From Burkholderia sp. SRS-W-2-2016 (GTDB lineage Bacteria; Pseudomonadota; Gammaproteobacteria; Burkholderiales; Burkholderiaceae): a stretch of DNA of 64,000 bases. Numbering within the stretch: the stretch's first letter is position 1; the number at the start of each line of letters is the position of its first letter. The stretch covers positions 431,164 through 495,163 of the forward strand of contig NZ_MSDV01000019.1 in assembly GCF_001931485.1 (NCBI RefSeq), read 5' to 3'. The notes beneath the pieces were generated by a model. It was not told where the DNA came from. It saw nothing but the letters and a program-made list of their open reading frames with translations, and searched no databases. This document shows positions 35,777 to 45,521 of the stretch, piece by piece. The translations under genes were made by a program, and so were the position numbers.

Positions 35777-37051
35777 TCACTCTTTCGCGTCGACCAGCGT
35801 CCGGGCGGCCGGCGCGGTGGCGAAGTTCAGGCGCCGGATCAGCGGTCCCAGCGTGGTGGCCTGGATCAGCAGGCTGAATACGACGACCAGATACGTGACG
35901 CCGATAAACATTTCGCGGCCGTGGAATTCGGGCAACGACAGCGCGAGCGCAATCGAAATACCGCCGCGCAACCCGCCCCATGTCAGCACCAGCGTGGAGT
36001 GCGGATTGAGCCGGCGGAAATTCTGCAGCGCGAGCAGAGGAATCGCGACGCTGACGCCGCGCGCGAGCAACACCACCGGAATTGCCGCGAGCCCGAGCCA
36101 GACGATCTGGATATGCAGCGACAGCGCGATGATCTCCAGTCCGATCAAACCGAACAGCACGAGGTTCAGCAACTCGTCGAGCAGGTCCCAGAAATTGAAC
36201 AGATGCTCGCGGGTCTTTTCCGACATCGATGTCAGCGCGCCGTGATTGCCGATCACGAGCCCGATGATTACGACCGCGAGCGGCGCCGATACGTGCAGCG
36301 CTTCGGCCAGACTGTAGCCGCCGGTCGCGAGCGCGAGCGTGATCAGAATTTCGACCGGATAGCTGTCGATCCCGCGCAGCAGCAGCGACGCGCCGAAGCC
36401 GAGCACCACGCCCAGTCCCAACGCGCCGACCACTTCGCGCAGCAGATCGAGCGCGATCGCGCTGCCCGAAAACTCGTTCGCGCCGGTGGCGAGCCCGACC
36501 AGCGTGACGAACGCGACGACCGCGGTGCCGTCGTTGAACAGCGACTCGCCGGTGATCTTGGTTTCGAGGCTTTCGGGCGCGGCCGCGCGCTTGAGCACGC
36601 TGAGCACCGCGATCGGATCGGTCGGCGAGATCAGCGCGCCGAACGCGAGACACCACAGCAGGCTGACCGGATGACCGAGCCACTGCGCCGCGTAAAAGAA
36701 GCCGAAGCCCACCGCCGCGATCGAGATCAGCACGCCGACGGTCGCGAGCATCAGCACCGCGCGCCGTTGCGTGCGCATCTTCGATAGATCGACGTGCAGC
36801 GCGCCGGCGAACAGCAGCAGACTGAGCAGGCCATGAAACACGATGTCGGCGAAATCGACCTGCACGATGATCTTGCGCGCGGCGGCCGGCAGCGGCGGAT
36901 AGTAGAAGCCGAGCGCCGAAATGCCGAGACACACGACGAGTCCGACCGCGGTAATGCCGAGCGTGTCCGGCAGCTTGATGAAGCGATAGTTGATCACGCC
37001 GAACAGCGCGACGATGGTGAACAGCGCACCGGTAATCTGAAAGATGCTCAT
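35777..37051 (-). CDS. Sodium/proton antiporter, CPA1 family
   Basis: A 424-residue inner-membrane protein with about twelve hydrophobic segments. CPA1 signatures are SPTDPIAVLSVLKR (ion-binding aspartate) and GESLFNDGTAVVAFV with the second conserved aspartate. It exports Na+ (or K+) in exchange for protons, for pH and salt balance. It lacks the long cytoplasmic C terminus of the NhaP/NHE group, ending shortly after the last membrane segment. The start at 37051 reads MSIFQITGALF; it is monocistronic. Confidence 0.9.
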   Translation of the reverse strand: MSIFQITGALFTIVALFGVINYRFIKLPDTLGITAVGLVVCLGISALGFYYPPLPAAARKIIVQVDFADIVFHGLLSLLLFAGALHVDLSKMRTQRRAVLMLATVGVLISIAAVGFGFFYAAQWLGHPVSLLWCLAFGALISPTDPIAVLSVLKRAAAPESLETKITGESLFNDGTAVVAFVTLVGLATGANEFSGSAIALDLLREVVGALGLGVVLGFGASLLLRGIDSYPVEILITLALATGGYSLAEALHVSAPLAVVIIGLVIGNHGALTSMSEKTREHLFNFWDLLDELLNLVLFGLIGLEIIALSLHIQIVWLGLAAIPVVLLARGVSVAIPLLALQNFRRLNPHSTLVLTWGGLRGGISIALALSLPEFHGREMFIGVTYLVVVFSLLIQATTLGPLIRRLNFATAPAARTLVDAKE

Positions 37052-37718
37052 TGTGCGAGGAGGGCCGAAGAGAGGGCGCGACGGCCGGCCCGGACAGGAC
37101 GGCGACGCGTTCGAATTGGAAGGGGCTCACGCGGAGTACGGCTCGCCAGCGGGCGCCATCGATGTCGGATGGCTGCTTTCGGACATTTGAAATGCGTATT
37201 GAGTTCCGGGCGATTATTTGAGACCGCAAGTACTTTTTATTTCAAGATATTTTTATTTTGAGACTGGTTCGTGCGGCACGCGTTGAGTGCGATTCGTGAC
37301 GGCGGTGGTCGAACGCCGATCGATGCGAAATGCGGTTCGTTCCGGCGGTGATGCCGATACGGTATCGATGTGCCGCACGGCGCGCAGCAGCGTGCTATTG
37401 CCGGCTATTCAGACACGCGTTTAAATCGAATTGTGGCCGGGACGCACTGCAATCCATAGTGAGATTTATCGTAGTTATGAATTTGTAATAAATCTCGTGG
37501 CAAGATCGAATTCATGTTTGATAAAGTCTTGCAGGAATTGCAATGAATTTGTGAAGCATATTTTTAATCAGGGAATATTTAATTCGAGGGCAGGGAAAGC
37601 CCTAGTCGTAAATTGGAATGAAAATGACAATTTTTAACAATACTTATACGAAAATGTTGCAGCATGAATGTATGGCGAAAGGCGGTTGTGTGGCAACGGC
37701 TGAGGACGGAGAACAAGT
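37052..37718. other. 667-base intergenic region with a low-GC half
   Basis: The part from about 37400 to 37700 is clearly richer in A and T than all surrounding DNA. It contains a stem-loop at 37461-37496 and no convincing gene; a 68-codon open frame at 37431-37637 has no recognisable features. It precedes the small gene at 37719 and may be a long leader, a small RNA locus or acquired DNA. Confidence 0.5.
37461..37496. other. Stem-loop in the AT-rich region
   Basis: GAGATTTAT and ATAAATCTC form perfect nine-base arms around an 18-base loop. It is A/U-rich and has no following U-tract. Its role is unknown; it could be an operator, a leader hairpin or part of a small RNA. Confidence 0.4.
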
Positions 37719-38009
37719 ATGGAAAAAACATATCGCTATCGGGGTTTCGACATCGTAGTCAATGCATTGCGTCTCGCGGACGGCGTCAGCCGCTACGACA
37801 CCAGCGCGCCCGCGTATATGGCCGGGATCACGCTGAGTGCGCAGCTGCCGTCCGGCGAGTGGTCGACGGCTTTCCGGGCGGGACCGGTGCCCGGGCGTAT
37901 CTCGGCGGATCTGCGCGAAGTCTTCGTAGCCGGATTCGCGGCCGCCACCCGGGTGATCGACGACGTGGTCGGTGTGATGGGCGACGCGCTGGTCGGTCAG
38001 ACCGCCTGA
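37719..38009 (+). CDS. Small hypothetical protein
   Basis: A 96-residue protein starting MEKTYRYRGFDIVVN after a GGAG site. It has predicted beta-rich first half and an Ala/Val-rich helix at the end (VFVAGFAAATRVIDDVVG). Family not recognised; short proteins of this kind occur alone in Burkholderia genomes. Its codon usage is typical of the genome although the upstream DNA is AT-rich. It is followed by a standard terminator at 38111. Confidence 0.62.
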   Translation: MEKTYRYRGFDIVVNALRLADGVSRYDTSAPAYMAGITLSAQLPSGEWSTAFRAGPVPGRISADLREVFVAGFAAATRVIDDVVGVMGDALVGQTA

Positions 38010-38110
38010 GCGAGAAGCGCGTAGCGGCATGCGCTCGAGGTTGGAAGTGCCGGGACGAAGCCTGTCCCGGTGGTGCGCAGGGAGGTATAACAATTACAGT
38101 TGTTGTTTGA

Positions 38111-38142
38111 AATCCCGCCTTCCCCTGTGCGGGATTTTTTTT
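38111..38142 (+). terminator. Rho-independent terminator
   Basis: AATCCCGC pairs with GCGGGATT across a ten-base loop and is followed by a run of eight T. It lies about 100 bases after the small gene at 37719. Confidence 0.85.
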
Positions 38143-38424
38143 GTCCACGCTGAAATGCGCAATAGCCAATAAAGTCCGACATCAGTGTCGGACAATCTTT
38201 GCATGGTGCGGCTTCACGCATAAAACAACAGCTTTAACCTTTCTTTACACCGCCCCGTGCGCCTGATCGATATAGTGCGCTTTGCATCTCGAAAAAACGA
38301 TGAAGTAGTCGCCCTCCGTTCGGCGCGCAATCAGGTCAAATAAAAATTGCCTGCCGTTCCCGCAATGGTTTGTGTCGATTCGATGAATGCGGATCGGAGG
38401 GCGTGGGTGATTGACGGGGTAAAA

Positions 38425-38871
38425 ATGATTATTCGAAAATCGCTGTTGTTTACCGGCCTTTTCTCGATTGCCGGCACCGCGCTCTCGGCTTACGTCAATC
38501 TGGCCGGCAATAGCGCGGATCGGATGCTCGCGCAGCCTCACTGGATGATCCGCTTGCATATCGTGACCGCATTCATCGGCGCGTTTCTGCTTGCTCGCTT
38601 TATCGTCGGCAGTTCGGCGGCGTTGCAGGTGCCGGTGGAGAAGTCGAGTTACGGCGTGGGGATGCTGCCGCTCGCCGGCGCGGTGAGATTTCTGATTCCC
38701 GGCAAGAACGGCTTCTTTTCCGCGCTGCGCAGCATGCAGCTGATCGGCATCGTCGTGTGCCTGATGGTGCAATTCGTTTCGGTGATCGAAGCACCCGACC
38801 TCGACGGTCGTGATGCGCCGCATGAGCAGCCGGTCCGGCGGAACGCGGCGGACGGAACGCTGGCGACCTGA
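38425..38871 (+). CDS. Small membrane protein, unrecognised
   Basis: A 148-residue protein with three hydrophobic segments: about residues 5-27, 42-64 and 96-118, and a polar C terminus. The ATG at 38425 (MIIRKSLLF) is taken because the first segment starts there and GGGG lies upstream; a start 14 codons earlier is open. No family recognised. The gap of 415 bases before it contains the terminator at 38111 and otherwise nothing recognisable. Confidence 0.6.
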   Translation: MIIRKSLLFTGLFSIAGTALSAYVNLAGNSADRMLAQPHWMIRLHIVTAFIGAFLLARFIVGSSAALQVPVEKSSYGVGMLPLAGAVRFLIPGKNGFFSALRSMQLIGIVVCLMVQFVSVIEAPDLDGRDAPHEQPVRRNAADGTLAT

Positions 38872-38957
38872 CCTGCGATGCAGGAGCGGCGATCTCGCCG
38901 CGCCAACGAATTGCGCCGGCTAGACCGGCGCAATCGGTTCACACGAACCAGGCCCGA

Positions 38958-39326
38958 TCACGGCGCCGCGTAGAGCGTCAACTTGCTCGCGACCGACTGA
39001 ACGCCCGCCACCTTCGATGCGGCGTCCTGAGCGATCTGGTCCTGCGACTCGTCGAAGATCGTGCCCGCGAGGATCACCTTGCCGGTGCGGGTATTGGCGA
39101 ACACAGCGATATCGGTGTCGTTCAGGCCTTTGGTCTTGAACAGCATTTCGCGCACCTTCTTCGCGAGCGCGTGGTTGGCGGCGCGGTCCGCGCGCATTTC
39201 GGCGCGCAGTTGTTCCTTGGTCGACGCGGCGGCATCGCCGCTGGTTGCGGTGGCGGCCTGTGCGAGCGCGGCCGACGAGAGCAGCACCGCGAGTGCGCCC
39301 TTGAGCAGGTTGTTGCGAAGCGTCAT
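38958..39326 (-). CDS. BON-domain periplasmic protein
   Basis: A 122-residue exported protein: signal peptide MTLRNNLLKGALAVLLSSAA ending near AQAATA, then a single BON domain with VREMLFKTKGLNDTDIAVFANTRTGKVILAGTI and the C-terminal AQDAASKVAGVQSVASKLTL. BON proteins (as OsmY) associate with membranes and respond to envelope or osmotic stress. An AGGTG site precedes the ATG at 39326. It follows, on the same strand, the broken MFS gene with a 143-base gap. Confidence 0.85.
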   Translation of the reverse strand: MTLRNNLLKGALAVLLSSAALAQAATATSGDAAASTKEQLRAEMRADRAANHALAKKVREMLFKTKGLNDTDIAVFANTRTGKVILAGTIFDESQDQIAQDAASKVAGVQSVASKLTLYAAP

Positions 39327-39469
39327 GAAATCACCTGTTGGCTAGAGTGACGAAGATGTCGTGATTGGGGTCTTGCCCGATCGGAAGCGTAGGTGTTGGC
39401 CCGGTTCGCGTCTATCAGACGTTCGGTGGACCACCCTATACCTGTGTCGACGACAACTCATACCTACGG

Positions 39470-40628
39470 TTATCGGCTGAACGCCGCCGCGAGGTTGCGC
39501 CTGTCGCGAAGTATCGACAGCAGCAGCGCCGCCAGCGCGCACACCGCGATCAACGCGATCAATGCGCCGCGGCCCAGATGCACGAGCACCCAGCCGCCCA
39601 CCGCGGGAAAACCGAACGCGCCGAGCGAATACGCGACGATGAACCACGTCAGCGCCGCGTGACGATGCAGCGCGTCGGAGTCGTTGACCGTCTGTTCCTG
39701 GATCACCGGATAGGCGAGCCCGTACCCGGTGCCGAACAGCACCGCACTGACCGGGTGAAACATCGTGTGGTACGGCACCGCGAACATCGCCGCGACGCCG
39801 AGCACCATCAGCACCAGCACGAGTTTGGTCGTGAGGCCGCGCGGCGAGCTGATCACGAGCCGGCCGAGCAGCCAGCGCGCGACGATCACCGTGACCGTGT
39901 AGAAGCTGAAGAACGTGCCGGCGCGCGATGCGGTGCCATGTACCAGCGACATCTGGAACGTCAGCAGCCCGGAGAACACGCACGCGCACAACGCGATCAT
40001 CGCGATCGAATAGGCGGCGCGCGTGCGCACCACCGCGCCGGTATTGAACACCCACGGCTTTTGCGCGTGCGAACTCGCTCGCGGCGAGAAGCGCGCAAAC
40101 AGTTCGAGCAGCAGCGACGCGATCATGCACAGACCGGCGACGATCAGCAGCACCGCGCTGACCGTCCAGTGCAACGAGCGGATCGCGAGCGCGGCCAGCG
40201 CGGGGCACGCGCCGATGCCGACCATCTGGACCGTGCCGAAGCGCATGAACCACACACCGCGATCGGACTGCGTGGTTCGTTCCGCGAGCGCCATCGGCGC
40301 GGCGAGACTGAACGCGCCCCAGCCGAAGCCGACCAGAAAGCCGGGAACGATGCCGCTCACGCTCGCGGGGAGCGAAGGCCGCGATACCCGCGCCGAGGCA
40401 CAGCGCGCCGACCGCGCTCAGGCGCGCGGCGCCGATGCGCGGCGCGAACCAGTCGACCAGCGGAAAGCTCACGAACGTGCCGATCACCGCTTCGGCCAGC
40501 GCGGTGCCGGTGTCGAGGTCGCTGCCGCCGATCGAGCGGAAATGCATCGACAGCAAAAAGGTCGCCCCATAGCCGCTCGCGGTGAGCAGCGTGCCGAGAA
40601 TGACGAAAAGGGCATTGAATGGTTGCAT
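39470..40628 (-). pseudogene. MFS transporter gene disrupted by a one-base frameshift
   Basis: The first about 86 residues (MQPFNALFVILGTLLTASGYGATFLLSMHF to GAGIAAFAP) are read from 40628 in one frame; from about 40366 the homologous protein continues in the next frame (ASVSGIVPGFLVGFGWGAFSLAAP) to the stop at 39470. Removing one base from the four-base G run at 40367-40370 restores a continuous 385-residue MFS carrier, the normal size. The first frame instead runs on as Arg-rich nonsense to 39342. It may be a real inactivation, a slippage site or a sequencing error. Several segments resemble sugar or drug efflux MFS proteins. Confidence 0.82.
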
Positions 40629-40733
40629 GCGCCGAATGCTTTTGATTGACGAGGGTGGGCGCCCGCGCGAGCGGCCGGTAGCCCGGATATTAATCCGCTA
40701 CCCGGCGCTCGGGCCGTGCGAGGCGAGCGATTA

Positions 40734-40745
40734 ATACCAAGGTAT
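40734..40745. promoter_or_regulatory. Palindrome ATAC-CAAG-GTAT (site 1)
   Basis: It sits within a 16-base palindrome (TAATACC-AA-GGTATTA, 40732-40747), between the MFS pseudogene and the DUF3331 gene. It shares spacing and half-sites with sites 2 to 4 further on. Confidence 0.5.
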
Positions 40746-40889
40746 TAGTTCGTCATCCGAAAGCTTCGTAATGGCTATCCGCGCGAAGACTACGTTGCGG
40801 CCGAAGTTCTTCGTAGACTTCAGTGACCGGAAGAGGCGACATGCGTGATGCGCGACAGTCGCGCACCGGCAACATGGGAGTGGGCCGTG

Positions 40890-41447
40890 ATGAGTCTGGA
40901 TGCGTGCGGAGCGGCGCTGGCGGAAATCGGAGCCGATGGCGGTGGCCAGCGGGAGTGTATGCGCGCGGCGCCGCGCGTGTGTGCCGAAAATGCCGGCCGC
41001 GCGCCCAATGCGCTCGCCGCGGATAGCCCCGCTTGCGTACGCGATCCGTGGGGGCAGGTGGTGCTCGACCTGTGCTGTGCGCCGGCGTTCAGCATCGGCG
41101 CGCCGTTTCGCGCCCGCGCGCGGCCGCCGGAACCCGCGCGCCGTTGGCCGCGAAGCGCGCAGCAGCAGACACTCGGCAATTGCACGGTCACGGTCGACGA
41201 GCGCCTCGCGGACTACTCGTTCGCATTGTCGTGGAGCGATTCGACGCGTTGTCACTATCGCGAACAGGTGTGGAAACGCGCGCTGGCGAAAAAGGCGGGG
41301 ATCTGTGCGCTGTCCGGTGCAAGTATTCGCAAAGGCGACGCGGTGTTCAGGCCGGAAGACCGGCGCTATCGCGATCCTTTGAATGCGGGGGCAATGATCC
41401 TGGCCGCGTCGCTCGATACATGGGACGCGAACGCCGATCCGCCATGA
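40890..41447 (+). CDS. DUF3331 domain protein
   Basis: A 185-residue protein of a family largely limited to Burkholderia and relatives. The domain is seen from about residue 55: DPWGQVVLDL, VDERLADYSFALSWSDSTRCHY, then VWKRALAKKAGICALSGASIRKGDAVFRP and AGAMILAASL. The CALSG segment with nearby cysteines could bind metal. Function unknown. The ATG at 40890 has a GGGAG site; an earlier ATG at 40845 is open. Palindromic motifs lie 145 bases before it and about 100 bases after it. Confidence 0.78.
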   Translation: MSLDACGAALAEIGADGGGQRECMRAAPRVCAENAGRAPNALAADSPACVRDPWGQVVLDLCCAPAFSIGAPFRARARPPEPARRWPRSAQQQTLGNCTVTVDERLADYSFALSWSDSTRCHYREQVWKRALAKKAGICALSGASIRKGDAVFRPEDRRYRDPLNAGAMILAASLDTWDANADPP

Positions 41448-41547
41448 GCGATTGCGCAGCGAATAGCCCACGCACATCGACTCGGACGGATGAACTCAGT
41501 ATCTGGGATTCTGCCTTGAGTCATCGGGCCGGCGCCGGGTCATTCCA

Positions 41548-41559
41548 ATACCAAAGTAC
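41548..41559. promoter_or_regulatory. Near-palindrome ATAC-CAAA-GTAC (site 2) before the FixJ-type gene
   Basis: It lies about 186 bases upstream of the regulator gene. The wider sequence CAATACCAAAGTACTAG matches site 1 at nearly all positions. Confidence 0.45.
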
Positions 41560-41744
41560 TAGAGCCGCGCGAGGATGCGCGATGTAAGCTTCGATCGTGG
41601 CGATGTAGGAGAGAGCGGCATCGCGCGCGGCGGCTGAGAGACCGCCGGCTCAACGAATGACTCAGGCATTGAAGTCCTATTTACACTGAGAGGTGTCGAT
41701 GATGGTTCAATTCGCAAAACGTATCGTCGCGACGATTACCGCAG

Positions 41745-42413
41745 ATGCTAAGCACTGACACCGCCTGGGCGGCTGCCCCATGCGCGAACGGCATCTCGGG
41801 TGTCGTCTATGTGGTCGATGACGACGACTCGGTGCGCGGCTCGCTGGAGCTTCTCCTGCGCTCGATCGATCTGGAGGTCGACGTATTCCGCTCCGCCGAG
41901 GAATTTCTCGCGGCGCCCAAAAGCCCGGGGCCCGCGTGCCTCGTGCTCGACGTGCGCCTGCGCGGACAAAGCGGACTGGCATTGCACAAATCGCTGTTGA
42001 CGAAAGAACGCGCGCCGATGCCGGTGGTTTTCATGACCGGCTATGCGGACATCGCGATGACCGTCGAAGCGATGAAGGCCGGCGCGATGGACTTCCTCAC
42101 CAAGCCGTTTCGCGATCAGGACATGATCGACGCGGTGATCGCCGCATTGCAACGCGATGCGCGCCGCGTCGAAGCGGACAGCTCGCTGGTCGACGCGCGC
42201 CGGCGTTGGGATGCGCTGACGCCGCGTGAGCGCGAGGTGCTGATCAACGTCGCATCCGGCTTGATGAACAAGCAGATCGCGGCGCGCATGCGGATTGCCG
42301 AAGTCACCGTGAAGATTCACCGCGGCCAGGCGATGCGCAAGATGAACGTGCGCTCGGTGGCCGACCTCGTGCGGCAGGCCGTGGCGCTCGGCGTCGATCC
42401 CGGCGGTCAGTAA
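41745..42413 (+). CDS. FixJ-type response regulator (receiver plus LuxR helix-turn-helix)
   Basis: A 222-residue regulator. Receiver residues are VVDDDDSVR (acidic pocket), the phospho-acceptor aspartate in CLVLDVRL, VVFMTGYADIAMTVEAMKAGAMDFLTKPF with threonine and lysine switches. The C-terminal LuxR domain reads LTPREREVLINVASGLMNKQIA and TVKIHRGQAMRKM. It is likely phosphorylated by the PAS kinase that follows 31 to 169 bases later, depending on the kinase start. No clear ribosome site precedes the ATG at 41745. Confidence 0.9.
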   Translation: MLSTDTAWAAAPCANGISGVVYVVDDDDSVRGSLELLLRSIDLEVDVFRSAEEFLAAPKSPGPACLVLDVRLRGQSGLALHKSLLTKERAPMPVVFMTGYADIAMTVEAMKAGAMDFLTKPFRDQDMIDAVIAALQRDARRVEADSSLVDARRRWDALTPREREVLINVASGLMNKQIAARMRIAEVTVKIHRGQAMRKMNVRSVADLVRQAVALGVDPGGQ

Positions 42414-42582
42414 AGCGCAACACCGCACAGCACCGCCCGGTGCTGTGCCTATCCAGGTCCACGCCAATCCCACCAGTTCCAGCAACGCGGCCGCGCTATT
42501 GCGACCGCCGTACCCGCATGGAATAATCTCATCTCAAAATTCCCTGGTAGACCAACGAGCCACCTGCGCGCCGTCCCCGGCG

Positions 42583-44859
42583 ATGTCTGGAAATCTGGCG
42601 CCTGCTCTCAAGAATCCAATAATGATGGGATTGGCCATTGATCTCGGCGTCGTGCTGGATGCGCTGTCCGCGATTGCCTGGACTGCGTTGCCCGACGGCC
42701 GCGTCGATTTCGTGAACCGCCATTGGTGCGGCTACACCGGGCTCGATCTCGCGGCATCGTCAGGCTCGCAGTGGCAGAGCGCGGTGAGCGTCGACGACCG
42801 TGCCGGACTTTTGCAGCAGCACGCGGCGCTGCTGGAGTCCCAGAAGCCGGCCGAAATCAGCGCGCGTCTGCGGCGCGTCGACGGCCAGCTGCGCTGGTTC
42901 GTCATCCACATCAATCCGATTCGCGACGCCGGCGGACAACTCGTGCGATGGTGCGCGACCTGCACCGACGTCGATGATTTGCGGCGCGCGCAAGCCGCGG
43001 CGAAACGCGGCGAACTCGATCTGCAGTCGATCGTCGACAGTATTCCTGTGCCGGTCACGGTCACGTCGCCGGGCGGCGAAGTGGAAGGTCAGAACCGCCT
43101 CGCGCTCGATTACTTCGGCAAGTCGTACGAAGAACTGCGCTCGTGGCGCAGCGACGACGTCGTGCATCCGGACGATCTGCCGGGCACGATCGCCGCGCAC
43201 GCGGTCTCGCATGCGAACGGCACGCCGTATAACGTCGAGAATCGCCATCGGCGCGCCGACGGCGTGTATCGCTGGTTCAACGTGCGCGGCTTTCCGCTGC
43301 GCGACCGCGACGGCGGCATTCTGCGCTGGTTTCTGCTGTCGATCGATATCGAGGACCGCAAGCGCGCCGAAATCACGCTCGCGGAAAGCGAGCGCCATCT
43401 GAACGAGACGATCAACGCGCTGCCGGCGCTGGTGTGGTCGGCGCGCGTCGACGGCACCGGCGAGTTCTATAACCAGTACTACCTCGATTATCTCGGCCGC
43501 AGTCTGGAGGAAGTCCGCGACTACGAGTGGACCAAGGCGGTCCATCCGGACGATCTGCCGGGTCTGATCACCGCGTGGAACGACATCATGGAGAGCCGGA
43601 TGCCGGGCGCGGCCGAGGCGCGGATGCGGCGCCACGACGGCCTGTACCGCTGGTTTCTGTTTCGCACGAGTCCGCTGCGCGACCAGCATGGCAACGTCTT
43701 CAAATGGTATGGGATCAACATCGATATCGACGATCGCAAGCGCGCGGAGGAAGAACTGCGGCGCAGCGAAGCGTTTCTCGCCGAAGGCCAGGCGCTGGCG
43801 AGGATGGGCAACTTCTCATGGCATGCGGATAGCGGCGAGATTGCGTGGTCCGAGCAGCTCTATCACATCTTCGAATTCGAACCCGGCAGCACGGTGACGC
43901 TCGAGCGGATCGTCGCGCGTTATCACCCGGAGGACGCCGGTCTCGCGACCCAGGTGATCGAACAACTGTATCGCGGCGATACCGATGTCGAGAGCCAGTA
44001 CCGGCTGTTGATGCCGGACCAGTCGGTCAAACATCTGCATCTGCTCGCGCATCGCGCGGCGGATCGGCCGGGGCGTCGCGAGTATGTCGGCACCGTGCTC
44101 GATATCAGTCAGCGGCGCCGCTCCGAAGAAGCGCTCGACAATGCGCGCACGGAACTCGCGCATGTGTCGCGCGTGATGAGTCTGGGCGCATTGACCGCGT
44201 CGATCGCGCACGAAGTGAACCAGCCGCTCGCCGGCATCGTGACCAATGCGAGCACCTGTTTGCGGATGCTCGCGGCCGTGCCGCCGAATATCGAAGGCGC
44301 GCAGGAAACCGCGCGCCGCACGATTCGCGACGGCAATCGCGCGGCCGACGTGATCGCCCGCTTGCGCGCGCTGTTCAGCCGGCGCAGCGCGACGATCGAG
44401 GCGGTCGACCTCGGCCACACCGCGCGCGAAATCATCGCGCTGATGCAGCACGACCTCGATCGCGCGCGGGTGATCGTGCGCACAGAGTTCGCGGACGGCT
44501 TGCCGCTCGTCGGCGGCGACCGGGTGCAGGTTCAGCAGGTGATCATGAATCTGCTGCGCAATGCCGCCGATGCGATGAATGGCGTCGAGGACCGGCCGCG
44601 CCGCCTGTGGGTCAGAACCGAGGCCGAAGCGGACGGGATGGTGCGCCTGACCGTGCGCGATTCCGGCGTCGGCTTCGATCCGCGCGATGTCGACCGGCTG
44701 TTCGACGCCTTTTACACGACCAAGGACGACGGCATGGGCATCGGTCTCGCGGTCAGCCGTTCGATCATCGAAAGCCAGAGCGGCCGGCTGTGGGCCGCGA
44801 CCGTCGACGACGGCCCGGGCGCGCTGTTCGGCTTCTCGATTCCGGTCTACCGCCGCTGA
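42583..44859 (+). CDS. Soluble PAS sensor histidine kinase
   Basis: A 758-residue kinase without membrane segments, so it senses an internal signal. Four PAS domains lie at about residues 20-140, 145-265, 275-395 and 400-520, each ending in motifs such as IDIEDRKRAE. The dimerisation helix holds the phospho-acceptor in SIAHEVNQPLAGIVTNAS, followed by the ATP domain (QQVIMNLLRNAADAM, VRDSGVGFDPRDVDRLF, GMGIGLAVSRSI). The HEVNQPLA subtype is that of FixL/DctB-like kinases. The start is uncertain: a GTG at 42445 opens the frame and ATG codons at 42583 and 42622 are also possible. Partners are the receiver proteins on both sides. Confidence 0.9.
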   Translation: MSGNLAPALKNPIMMGLAIDLGVVLDALSAIAWTALPDGRVDFVNRHWCGYTGLDLAASSGSQWQSAVSVDDRAGLLQQHAALLESQKPAEISARLRRVDGQLRWFVIHINPIRDAGGQLVRWCATCTDVDDLRRAQAAAKRGELDLQSIVDSIPVPVTVTSPGGEVEGQNRLALDYFGKSYEELRSWRSDDVVHPDDLPGTIAAHAVSHANGTPYNVENRHRRADGVYRWFNVRGFPLRDRDGGILRWFLLSIDIEDRKRAEITLAESERHLNETINALPALVWSARVDGTGEFYNQYYLDYLGRSLEEVRDYEWTKAVHPDDLPGLITAWNDIMESRMPGAAEARMRRHDGLYRWFLFRTSPLRDQHGNVFKWYGINIDIDDRKRAEEELRRSEAFLAEGQALARMGNFSWHADSGEIAWSEQLYHIFEFEPGSTVTLERIVARYHPEDAGLATQVIEQLYRGDTDVESQYRLLMPDQSVKHLHLLAHRAADRPGRREYVGTVLDISQRRRSEEALDNARTELAHVSRVMSLGALTASIAHEVNQPLAGIVTNASTCLRMLAAVPPNIEGAQETARRTIRDGNRAADVIARLRALFSRRSATIEAVDLGHTAREIIALMQHDLDRARVIVRTEFADGLPLVGGDRVQVQQVIMNLLRNAADAMNGVEDRPRRLWVRTEAEADGMVRLTVRDSGVGFDPRDVDRLFDAFYTTKDDGMGIGLAVSRSIIESQSGRLWAATVDDGPGALFGFSIPVYRR

Positions 44860-44878
44860 GCGCCGCGCGCCTCTATAC

Positions 44879-44890
44879 ATACCTCCGTAT
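44879..44890. promoter_or_regulatory. Palindrome ATAC-CTCC-GTAT (site 3)
   Basis: A perfect palindrome with four-base centre (CATAC and GTATG flanks), 20 bases after the kinase stop and about 220 before the receiver gene. Confidence 0.5.
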
Positions 44891-45106
44891 GATGGACGCG
44901 CGCGGTTGTGTCCGTAATCATGGACCTGCGCGCTGGAAGACGGATTTATGACGCAGTGCAAGGCGAGTTCCTGACTGCGCTGCCAGCAGAGTTTTTCTAT
45001 TTGAGTGAATACCCAGGTCTCGGGGATCGGCCGCTCTGCGTCACGCCTGCTTACGGAGCGCGGGAGACGGGGAGGCCGTCCCGGCGAGACTTGATTGCGG
45101 GCAACC

Positions 45107-45466
45107 ATGCTGGTAACGTTGATCGATGATGATGAAGCAGTGCGGGAGTCGCTTCCTGATCTGGTGAGAGTGTTTGGATATGCGGTCAGTGTGTTCTCAT
45201 CGGCGGAAGCGTTTCTCGCGTCCGAAGTCGTTGATCAAACCGATTGTCTGGTCCTCGACGTCAATATGCCGGGTATGGGCGGGGTCGGGCTCTTTCGCGA
45301 GCTGCAACGGATCGGCAAGCCGCTGCCGGTCGTCTTCATTACCGCCCACAAGGACGAAGCGCTGCGCGCGCGTCTGCTCGCGCAAGGGGCTCGCGAATGC
45401 CTGTTCAAGCCGTTCAGCGACACCGCGCTGCTCGCGGCGCTGAAGGCCGCGCTGGACAACAACTGA
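45107..45466 (+). CDS. Stand-alone receiver protein
   Basis: A 119-residue single receiver domain of FixJ type without DNA-binding part: LIDDDEAVRE, phospho-acceptor in CLVLDVNMPGMGG, FITAHKDEA and the lysine in CLFKPFSD. It may be a phosphate sink or shuttle between kinase and the FixJ-type regulators. The ATG at 45107 is used; the frame is open from 45095. It is followed by a second regulator gene 56 bases later. Confidence 0.87.
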   Translation: MLVTLIDDDEAVRESLPDLVRVFGYAVSVFSSAEAFLASEVVDQTDCLVLDVNMPGMGGVGLFRELQRIGKPLPVVFITAHKDEALRARLLAQGARECLFKPFSDTALLAALKAALDNN

Positions 45467-45521
45467 GGCTGGATGAGAACGCAAAGTCGCGCGCTGCTTC
45501 GAGGCGAGAAAGAGGAATGAC

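Noticed and set aside
35448..37229. 593-codon open frame overlapping the antiporter gene in another minus-strand frame
   Set aside because: Its composition is almost wholly Arg/Ala/Gly; the antiporter frame has unmistakable CPA1 motifs.
39342..40360. Continuation of the first MFS frame beyond the shift
   Set aside because: After about residue 86 it becomes Arg-rich with no membrane segments, while the neighbouring frame carries the true MFS sequence.
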